From Galeruca laticollis (taxonomy: Eukaryota; Arthropoda; Insecta; Coleoptera; Chrysomelidae), in the NCBI GenBank assembly GCA_963921935.1, contig OY998179.1, forward strand, positions 61,424,222 through 61,488,221: 64,000 bases of DNA. Direction: 5' to 3'. Below are positions 56,055 to 64,000 of the stretch, piece by piece; positions within the stretch are counted from its first letter, which is position 1; each line of letters starts with the position of its first letter. The notes under the pieces are model-generated. The model did not search any database. It was not told where the DNA came from and saw nothing but the letters and a program-made list of their open reading frames with translations. A program made the translations under genes and the position numbers.

Positions 56055-56879
56055 TACTGAACAGCTTTATGTTATTCCTGACTTTTTAGTTATACATATA
56101 AGTAACTGATTTTATAGGTAAGGTCAGGCAAACTGCAGATGAGCCAAAAACTAAACAGTAAAATGTAAAAATGTTTTCAGTTTACATATTACCATTAAAT
56201 ATCTAATAAAAATCCTCATATATGAAAAACCAGGGAGAGAAAAAGAGGTGAATTTAAATTTTAGGTGTATTTCTACTGGAGATTTATATTCATGCACTAT
56301 ATAGTGCAAAGCCTTCTAAAGAACTTTTTCTAGGAATCATAAGTATATTAAAATAAAATTCTGACCTACGATTAAACAGGATTATAATGCTTTGAAAAGT
56401 GCTGCTTATTGGGAAATACTACAGGAATCATAAAACCAACTGGTAGACAAAATTATAACACTGCTGCATGTGTCATGACCACGGACTTAGGATCCATGGA
56501 CTACTAATTGTATATTCGGTTTGACTCCTCTACGGTGGTCGCCATGTTGTGCTAATTTTAAGTTGGCCGGCCTGAGTCACGTCATTCGTACAGGACCGGT
56601 TTAAACAATAAATGAGAAATCATTTATAAAATAGGAAAATACGAAACGATGAGAGAAAAAAAGTATACCTACTTTATTATTTATAGTAGCTAATGCGTAT
56701 TGTGTATCTACCTAAGTTGGGATTATGGAAAACATTTTCATAAATTTTAAGAAGTGTTTATTTATAAATTTTATTATTATATATTCTTATTCAAATTCAA
56801 TTAATCTGGAAATAAATAAAATAACCGTTAATTTTAATTTAATTTAATCACGGTCAAGCCCAATTCACATTATTACAAT

Positions 56880-58350
56880 ATGAGAAATTAGAAACCCAAC
56901 ATCTTCATAGATTTTTGAACAACAGCGGTAACATATGAGACTTATAATTAAGTGTGGAGTCCAATATAACACCCAAGCCCTTAGTTTGAAAAGCACATTT
57001 TAGAGTTTCATTATTAATATTGTAATCAAAAGCTATTGGGTGGTGCATTCCATTAAAACGCATTACATGACATTTGGATGCATTTAGATTCACACCATTA
57101 AGTGTACACCAATTTGATAGACTATCTAAATCAGATTGTAATATTAGAGCATCATCCATGCAACTAACCACACTAACACATGTCAGGTGGTCATCAGCAA
57201 ATAACATGGCTTTGCTACCTTGAAAACAATGCATTATATCATTAATGAATGTGTTAAATAATAATGGTCCTAAATGAGACCCTTGGGGAACTCCAGAGGT
57301 TACTGGAAAAGTATGAGAATATTCATGAGTAACTCTGACCATTTGTAAACTATTCGTAAGATAATCACTTAGCCATTGTAATACAAGACCGTCAACACCA
57401 TAATGAAAAAGTTTATGTAGCAAGAGCTCATGATTAACCCTGTCAAAAGCTTTAGAGAAATCAGTGTACACATAATCAATCTGCAGACCCCCTTCCAAAC
57501 CATCAGACAAAAAGTCAACATATGTGAGTAAACCCAATTCTGCAGACCTTTTAGAAGTGAAGCCAAATTGTTGTGATGTCATAATACTCGAACAGTCATA
57601 GGTGAGATAATCTAAAATAATACTATCAAAGACTTTGGGAATTATGCTAAGGATTGATATAGGACGATAGTTTGAGATGTCTGATTTTCTACCCAATTTA
57701 TACACTGATATGACGTATGAAGTTTTCCAATGATCTGGAAATTCGACTGTAACAAGAGACTTATATATGAAAGAGCGGACGAGATAAAAGGAAGCTAAAT
57801 TCCCTAAGAATGGAAGGTATTCCGTCAGTACCGGGGCGTTTTTTAATATCAAGTTTAGATAACTGTGCATAGATGTTCGAAGCCAGAGGTTGATTTGAAT
57901 AAACTGATGAGAAATGTTTAGCAAATAGATTTGCAATATCATTCCCGTTGCCAGCAGTAAGGTCCCCAAGAGTCATTTCAGAAGGTATAGTGTTATTCAC
58001 CCTCCTACTGTTCACACACTTCCAAAAAACTTAACATTATCTGTAACACAATTTCAGTATATTTTACATAATTTCGGTAGCACTCTCGTGATAAAAGTTT
58101 ACACTGAGCCCTTAATCTACTAAATCCCATTTAGTTTACAGGACACCTAGTAATTTTGTGAGCCACTTCTTTCTCGCACAAATGTCTCTTCAACTCCGGA
58201 GTATACCAACATGGAAACCTCTTCTTGCAAACCTTTTTCAGCGGAACAAAGCAATTTATTATAGTGTACATTATATCGTCGACACCATCTCAGTCAATTG
58301 ATTCCAAGGAAAGGCACATTGCTTCATAATTTGTACGATTAAAATCGTAG
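56880..58350 (-). pseudogene. LINE (CR1/Jockey type) nested in the P-type element
   Basis: From about 58350 down, the linker before RT is readable (FNRTNYEAMCLSLESID, PCWYTPELKRHLCEKEVAHK). Then comes the RT frame 56905-57969 with SNYRPISILSIIPKVFDSII, the QQFGFTSKRSAE block, palm A YVYTDFSKAFDRVNH, B block TSGVPQGSHLGPLLF and C block MLFADDHLTC. Palm A and FADD are intact. The endonuclease is missing (5' truncation) and the 3' end stops soon after the thumb, so it is not active. Its left end is hard to place in AT-rich sequence. Confidence 0.82.
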
Positions 58351-59187
58351 TTTTCGCCTCCTGCTTGTTTTTCTGCAAATTTTTAGTTTGTTTCCGCATA
58401 CTCTTAATTGCCTCTTCAAAAACCGAATCTTCTCTGTCAATTTTACATTGGTATCTTCTGTGGAAGGTTTGCTGAAAATAGAACATTTCTTTAGACTAGT
58501 TAAACTTTGGTAATAAGGCATTATATAAAATGCTACGTAAAATTTATATAAATAAAATACATATTACATTTTGATTTTAAAGAAAATTTGATATTAAACT
58601 TACCTATACGGATGAAAGAATTGTACCATCCGTACTATATCAGAAGAATGAGAAGATGGAGACGAGTCTGAATCACTCCGTTTTATTGGAGAAAGTTATG
58701 TCGGCGATTTTGGTGAACTACTTTGAGGTGAATCAACACTTTCCGGCTTTCTGCTACGATTAAAAAATATTTTTTGATTCTTTGTGAGTACTAAGTGAAA
58801 ATTAACATACCATGTAGGTGGAGGTGAGCTAGGTAAATAACTTTTCTCCATGTGATCTACTTCAAAACATTGAGGAAGTTTTAGGGTTGGAATTGACCCT
58901 ATTCTTAAACGTTTCCGTTCGCCTGCCTCTTCAAAATTGGTTTGTCCAAAATGTTCGGAGCACACCCTTTCATAGGCAATATTATAAGCTGGATCTTTTC
59001 CAAGTGCTACCAACCAGGACCTTTTAAGCGTATTGTCACTGGGAAATCTACAAATTGGAGAAAAAGGAAAATGTAAATTAACTTACATACAAAAAAATTA
59101 TATAACTTACTTATGAAATGTTACGCCCTCTTTCAAACGAGAAATGTAAGTAGCGTTAGAGCAACCTCGTACAAAACAGGAAGGCAT
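58340..59187 (-). pseudogene. spliced THAP gene of the P-type element, 5' part
   Basis: Exon 1 (59111-59187) starts MPSCFVRGCSNATYISRLKE and ends at a GTAAGT donor. Exon 2 starts at 59047 after TTTGTAG and continues in phase: FPSDNTLKRSWLVALGKD, ERVCSEHFGQTNFEEA and LRIGSIPTLKLP. This is a full THAP finger (C-x4-C, W, C-x2-H). A further short intron is possible (GTATGT at about 58812 to CGTAG at about 58757), before a Ser/Pro-rich end with a stop at 58696. A coiled-coil-like frame (58350-58500: LTEKIRFLKRQLRVCGNKLK) lies downstream and is cut by the LINE. The transposase core is not found. Confidence 0.7.
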
Positions 59188-59723
59188 TTTAGCAGTTTGT
59201 AGCTAGTCTCCGACAGTCCTGGATCTTACAAATAACACTATACTATTAAGTACCTTACTAAAATAACACTACTTATAAAATGTAATTAACCACTATTAAT
59301 TTGCAATAAACACGAATATAATCCAAAAGTTAACACACAAATATCAAACTTGCGCTCAATAAAATACAATGCGAAAATCATGAAATATGACCTGATGCCA
59401 CTCCTGACGCTATCACAAATCAGTCAAATCGCATTGCAAAAACGGAACAAAGGAAACAGAAATTGACAGAACGAAAATGGCGCGTCAGTTCATCAAGCTA
59501 AATTCTAATTGGTTAATTAATTCTATTATGCTGTCAATTATTTCGCGCAACCAACCAACGTTCCATCCTCAATATCAAGAAAACGCATATGAACTGTAGC
59601 TTCTTAATACCAACTTAAAATTAGCCCAACATGGCGGCCATGTGTAGGCAAAAAGAGGGGCCATTTCGGATGTATGGGAAACATGTATGGGAAGTCCATG
59701 GATCCTAAGTCCGTGGTCATGAC

Positions 59724-60790
59724 TATAAAATTATTCAATTTCAGAAAAGTTAATACTTACTTCTTAACAATAAACGCATTGAAAATAAGCCACAATATAT
59801 CTACCAAAAAATTGGAAAAAATGAAATTACTCAAATTACTTACCGAAACTAAAACAAATAAACAAAACTTCAAATGTCGATTAGTTGATGATTGACGTGA
59901 CGGTGACATTCAGTGTCGCCACACATCCTTGGAATCGAAAACATCACTGTCGCCGATCGAAATTGTCACGGACAGTTTATACAGTTTAGGGCCACTTGCA
60001 CCGTACTAGTGCAAAGCTTCTGTTAACAAAACCAGGTTTAACTTATTAAAACTTAAATCAACTGTATGGGTTGCACCGTCATTTATTTAAACTAGATTAA
60101 AGTTAAGCCACAGCATAATTCTTAACCTAGATTAAAGTTGTTTGGCCAACAAATGAGTGTTCACAAGATAGGGTCCGTTTTCTGTGTGAGTGTTTTTTAT
60201 GGGAGTATTTAGTTTGTGCAGTAATCCTAGGATTCTAAAATCTACTGTCGATAATTTATTATAATTGTATGCCGAGCAATGACATAAGTCATGACCGTCT
60301 GTACATGGGAAAATAGGGTTTAATCAAAAAGACCATTTACAATTCCTAAATTTGTTAATTAAACACCTAATACATATTTTTTAATTATTAACCCTACAGC
60401 AAGCGCTTCATGTCTGAGAGACCGACGAAATTTTTAATTTATTGATTTTTGTTTACGCGCGATCTTACCGCCTACCGCCTATACCCCCCTTCTACCTTCT
60501 TGGATCATAAATCCACACACTAGTGCAAGGTTGCCAGGTCTAGGGAAACTTCCCTAGATCTAGAGATTTTTGGAGTAATCTAGGGATTTAGGGAAAACTT
60601 TTGTTAAAACACCCAAATCTAGGGATTTTCAAGAGGCTTTATAGAAGCCAAAAGAAAAGCGGAACTAAAATATGTTTATATTATGCTATTATACAAAATC
60701 TTCATCACATCAGAGCGACCAAATATAATACCGCGAACACAGCTAAGTTACTACCGGGTGACTAACGGGCAATCGGCAATCATTCGTAAT
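59724..60790. other. stretch with transposon-end-like strings, no gene
   Basis: GGGCCACTTGCACCGTACTA and AACCAGGTTTAACTTATT-like strings at about 59990-60120 resemble MITE ends common in insects. A perfect 9-bp hairpin (TCTAGGGAA/TTCCCTAGA) is at 60539-60558. The 3' LTR of the copia element should lie near 60300-60790, but its limits are not clear. Confidence 0.35.
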
Positions 60791-60793
60791 TGC

Positions 60794-61213
60794 TTATTGC
60801 ATTAACTTTTGTGTTCTGTGGGCGGATTCGGGGATTCCAATACACGTTAAATGCGGACATGCGGTGGCTCGCACTTCAATTTTAAAAAACTTTTCGTTTG
60901 CGATAGCCGGCAGTTGTTTTTTCAATTGTGTTTGCGATATAATGCCATTATCAATTTTCTCCTTCAAGAAATGATGTCTCACATCAATATGCTTCGTACG
61001 AGCTTGATAAGCATCATTCAATGCCAATTTCTGAGCTCCTTCATTGTCGACATATAATAAAGTTGACTTCGTATCTAAATTGAGTTCATAGCTTAAACCT
61101 GTAAGCCACAAAGCTTCTTGTACAGCAGATGACATAGCCATATACTCTGCTTCTGTTGTGCTTAAGGCTATAATAGGCTGCTTCTTACTATTCCAAGAAA
61201 TTGGAGAACCCAT
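60794..61213 (-). pseudogene. copia RNase H
   Basis: The frame reads PISWNSKKQPIIALSTTEAE, YMAMSSAVQEALWL, LLYVDNEGAQKLA and RTKHIDVRHHFLKEKI. This is the copia RNase H with its conserved T-E-A-E-Y and D-N segments and the H-I-D block. The last 20 residues diverge from the family, which suggests a late frame change. Confidence 0.88.
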
Positions 61214-61589
61214 TTTTCAAGAAAATATATCCGGAGATTGAACGCCTATCATTTGGATCACTGCCCCAATCCGCGTCACAGTAGCCAATAATATCCGAAT
61301 CACCAGCTTTCTCGCCACTGAATTCTAAGCGGTAATGTACAATTCCCTTCAAATAACGAAAAATTCGTTTAACTGCACACTAATGAGCTGGTCCAGGATT
61401 TTGGTTGAAACGACTAACACAGCTGATTGCTTAACTTATATCAGGTCTCGATATCTGTGATGAAAATAACAAACTGAGAACTGCTTCTTGATATGGAATA
61501 TTCTCCACCTGTTTCTTTCCTTCTTCGTTGGTTGGTGACTGTTCTTTTAGTAATTTCTCACCTACACACATCGCGGAGTATCAACTGGA

Positions 61590-62243
61590 TTGCTTTGATC
61601 CATATTAAATTTTTTTAAAACCGTTTTTAAATAATCTTTTTGGTCATTCCAAAGCTTTTTATTGACTCTATCCCTGGTTATCTGAAATCCTAATATCTTT
61701 TTAACTGGTCCGAAATCTTTCATTTTAAAGTTCTTCATCCACTGAGCTTTTAATTTTTTTTGCCTCAGTATTATTGGACAAAATGATCATATCATCTACA
61801 TAAACAGCTATGATCAGTTTAGAATTAATTGAAATTTTATGGTACATGCAAGGGTCAGTTCGGGATTGTTCCATTCCAATTTGTTTGAAGAATGAGTCTA
61901 ACTTTTGGTTCCATACACGACTCGCTTGTTTGAGACCATATAATGATTTTTTTAAACGACAAACTTGATTTGTGTTATCATAACCAACTGGTGGGGTCAT
62001 ATCTCTCTCTCCTGATATGTCACCTTGCAGAAACGAAGTAACTGCATCCATATGGTCAATATCGAGGTTATTTTCTGCTGCTAGTCCAAGAAGATACCTT
62101 ATTGTGCTGTATCGAACCACAGGAGAGTAGGTTTGTTCAAAATCGATACCTTTCCTTTGAGCACAACCTTTTATTACCAAACGAGCTTTATACTGATGTG
62201 TATACAGCTTCGGCCCAAAAATTATTTGGCAACTGTGCTTCAA
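61590..62243 (-). pseudogene. copia reverse transcriptase
   Basis: Blocks in order: YKARLVIKGCAQRKGIDFEQ, TYSPVVRYSTIRYLLGLA, MDAVTSFLQGDI, LKKSLYGLKQASRVWNQKLD and VYVDDMIILSNN. YVDD is intact. After a frame change at about 61740 the thumb continues (MKDFGPVKKILGFQITRD). In 'DAVTSFLQGD' a Thr replaces the Ala expected in DVxxAFLxGx, with no obvious effect on the catalytic Asp. Confidence 0.88.
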
Positions 62244-62354
62244 TTAGAAGTCATCGAGCTTTTTCAATAATTGTCCGATTCAACATCTCTGCTTTGCCAT
62301 TCTGTTCAGGAGTATATGGACAAGTAAGCTAATGTTGTATACCTGCAGTTTTGA

Positions 62355-62603
62355 TCAAATTCTTGAATTCGTTTGAGCAATATCCCCACCATTGTCAGTT
62401 CGTAGACACTTTATTTTTTTATCTGTATGAGTTTCAACAAAGCTTTTATAAGTATTGAAAAAATCTATTACTTGGTTCTTATTCTTCAAAAAATATACGG
62501 TTGTATGATGAGTATAATCGTCAAGGAAAGTAAGTACATATCGAGAACTAGATAGTGACTTATCCTGCATCGGTCCACACAAATCCGAATGTATCAACTC
62601 CAA
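62355..62603 (-). pseudogene. copia integrase core, first part
   Basis: HSDLCGPMQDKSLSSSRYVL carries the first catalytic Asp and CLRTDNGGD the second. The zinc-binding region (about 62640-62790) and the part with the catalytic Glu (about 62270-62350) are in other frames, with damage. Confidence 0.8.
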
Positions 62604-62812
62604 ACATCGTGACGATTGACTCTTACTTGTTTAAAAAGGGAAACGGTGACTTTTTCCTAATACGCATGTTTCACATACAAAGTTCGGATCGAAATTATCC
62701 GAGAAATCTAAGCCATATATACCATTCCCTTATTCATTGTATTTAAACTCCCTGGTTTTACATGCGCTGAATGCCTATGCCATAGATTGCATTCTTTTTC
62801 TGCATTGTTGAA

Positions 62813-63333
62813 TCAGACGGAACCATTATTTTGTGATGGAACTAAATCCATTTTAACCAGGTTATTTGCTATCCTAGCTATAGCTATGAGTTTGTTATTA
62901 ACATTGTAAATTTTAGCTCCATTAGAGTTAAAGATTACAGTGTTACCTTTACTCACTATTTGACTAACTGACAATAAATTCATTTTTAATTCGGAAACAA
63001 AATATACATCATGTTCTTTGATGGTTGAATGTTTGCTTTTATCAACTGATCGAGAAAGATTGACGTTGCCGATAGTCTCCGTACACATTTCTTCATTATT
63101 TGCAGTGGTAACAGTCAACTTTGCGGACTTATATTTTCTAGCACATCTCGATTTGCTGTCATATGCGCTGAGCAACCTGAGTCTAAAAACCACGACTTGT
63201 TATTTTTGTCCTGCACTGCGAACACTGATAATAATGCAGAGTCAGATTGTCTTGACCTTTTATCTCCAGTATCCGATTTTTTATCTACAGGATCTTTTTT
63301 CTTGTCGCACTGGCTTGGAAAATGTCCATACAC
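62813..63333 (-). pseudogene. copia zinc knuckle, protease and following region
   Basis: The knuckle at about 63310-63350 reads CFNYNVYGHFPSQC; the second Cys expected in C-x2-C is Tyr. The protease motif FLDSGCSAHM follows at about 63180-63215. Its downstream region (62813-63193: KEHDVYFVSELKMNLLSVSQ) is in another frame. One frameshift at about 63170 separates them. Confidence 0.82.
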
Positions 63334-63340
63334 GTTATAG

Positions 63341-63967
63341 TTAAAACAACGTACTCCTTTTTTTGTTTTTCTTTACATTCTGCTTAGTTTTGTTGAACCT
63401 TGAACCACTGGCACCATACATGGCCACTGACTTGTTTTCACAACTCGGAGCTACTGATATATCTTGAAGCAACTTGGTTTTGATCGAGTCTGCTGTTACT
63501 GGAGTGCCTGAACTTTCGATCCCCATTATCATTGGCTTGTACGTTTCTGGTAGACCAGCTAACAAAATTGTACCTATCCATTCGTCACTCACCGTTAAGC
63601 CAATATTTGACAACTTATGAGCGGCAGTTACAACGGTGTTAACATATCCCTCAACAGAATCTCTATTTTCTAGAGTTGTTGTTATCAGTATACGTAGTAA
63701 ACCAACACGTCTTGTAAGAACTGAATCTTGGAAGGTAGCTTCTAAATTGTCCCATGCTTCCTTGGCAGTTTTTGTGTTCTGAACATGGACATAATTCAGC
63801 GGATCAACGAGAAGTATGATTTTCGACCTGGCCTTATTGATTTTTTTGACATCGGTATCCGTACCAATTACTGAATCCCACAATTCCTCGTGCTCTAAAT
63901 AAGTTTGTACGGCGAACATCCATGTATCGTAATTCTCACGACCTTTAAGTCTTTCAATGGACGGCAT
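63341..63967 (-). pseudogene. copia gag
   Basis: The frame starts MPSIERLKGRENYDTWMFAV and contains AKEAWDNLEATFQDS, SVEGYVNTVVTAAHKLSNIG and TILLAGLPETYKPMIMGIES. This is the capsid-like gag (UBN2/DUF4219 type) of Ty1/copia. The N-terminal Met fits the family's start. It ends just before the zinc knuckle, with a frame change between them. Confidence 0.88.
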
Positions 63968-64000
63968 CTGAAAGCCTGTTTTCTGGGCCCATAACCTTTT

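Larger units (their letters stand above)
56480..59715 (-). mobile_element. 3236-bp P-type transposon with THAP gene and nested LINE
   Basis: Perfect 23-bp inverted repeats (start CACGGACTTAGGATCCATGG, 56480-56502; partner 59693-59715) are flanked by a perfect 8-bp duplication GTCATGAC (56472-56479, 59716-59723). A second inverted pair (GCCATGTTGTGCTAATTTTA at about 56542 and its partner at about 59612) lies inside. The THAP gene and the 8-bp duplication point to the P superfamily. A LINE occupies about 56880-58350 and interrupts the THAP gene. Confidence 0.9.
60794..64000 (-). mobile_element. Ty1/copia retrotransposon, running off the right edge
   Basis: On the minus strand gag, zinc knuckle, protease, integrase, RT and RNase H occur in this order from high to low coordinates, with integrase before RT as in Ty1/copia. 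Frames change between most parts. The 5' LTR is outside the window and the 3' LTR was not recognised. Confidence 0.9.

Noticed and set aside
1..64000. tRNA or rRNA genes
   Set aside because: No stretch with recognisable tRNA boxes in a foldable context or rRNA core sequence was noticed by eye; a covariance search would be needed to exclude them.

Overview
The window looks like AT-rich genomic DNA of an arthropod, most likely an insect. I infer this from spliced genes, dense and nested transposable elements (Ty3/gypsy, Ty1/copia, several LINE clades, Penelope-like, hAT, P/THAP, piggyBac, Harbinger-like, Tc1/mariner-like and tyrosine-recombinase elements), and the absence of operons, ribosome binding sites or prokaryotic RNA genes. 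The order cannot be fixed from sequence alone.

Only one gene looks like an intact host gene. It is a DMAC2/ATP-synthase-subunit-s-like mitochondrial protein on the minus strand. Exon 1 (41609-42020) carries a mitochondrial-type N-terminus; exon 2 (25039-25505) carries the leucine-rich-repeat-like C-terminal half. The donor, acceptor and codon phase fit exactly across a 16.1-kb intron (25506-41608). That intron is a graveyard of elements. An old RTE-type LINE was split by a gypsy element (25939-31952), by two copies of a tandem-repeat element and by a short hAT element with an 8-bp target duplication. A DUF659-type hAT, another hAT remnant and a Penelope-like element with a 5' inversion lie in the same intron.

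Left of the gene (1-25000) are: an LTR-retrotransposon integrase end; a decayed tyrosine recombinase gene (2290-4758) with a plausible intron; small TIR/foldback elements; an integrase tail; a decayed mariner-like transposase; Penelope debris; a solo LTR; a CR1/Jockey-type LINE (8935-11943); a decayed gypsy copy (12107-15596); an R1/LOA-type LINE (15597-19375); a TIR element; a Harbinger-like element next to a second tyrosine recombinase fragment; and a second R1/LOA-type RT fragment.

Right of the gene (42000-64000) lie several well-delimited DNA transposons. These are a 1.43-kb THAP-encoding element with perfect 21-bp TIRs and a 6-bp duplication, a nearly intact 2.18-kb Tc1/mariner-like element with a DD82E transposase and one frameshift, a 3.69-kb ZMYM1-like hAT with a perfect 8-bp duplication, and a 3.24-kb P-type element with 23-bp TIRs and an 8-bp duplication that carries a spliced THAP gene and a nested LINE. 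piggyBac and P-type remnants, a Harbinger-like remnant and a Ty1/copia element running off the right edge complete the region.

The points most worth following are the TE-stuffed DMAC2 intron, hammerhead-ribozyme-like motifs linked to Penelope-type sequence, the DD82E element, the two THAP-carrying transposons, and the paired tandem-repeat elements.
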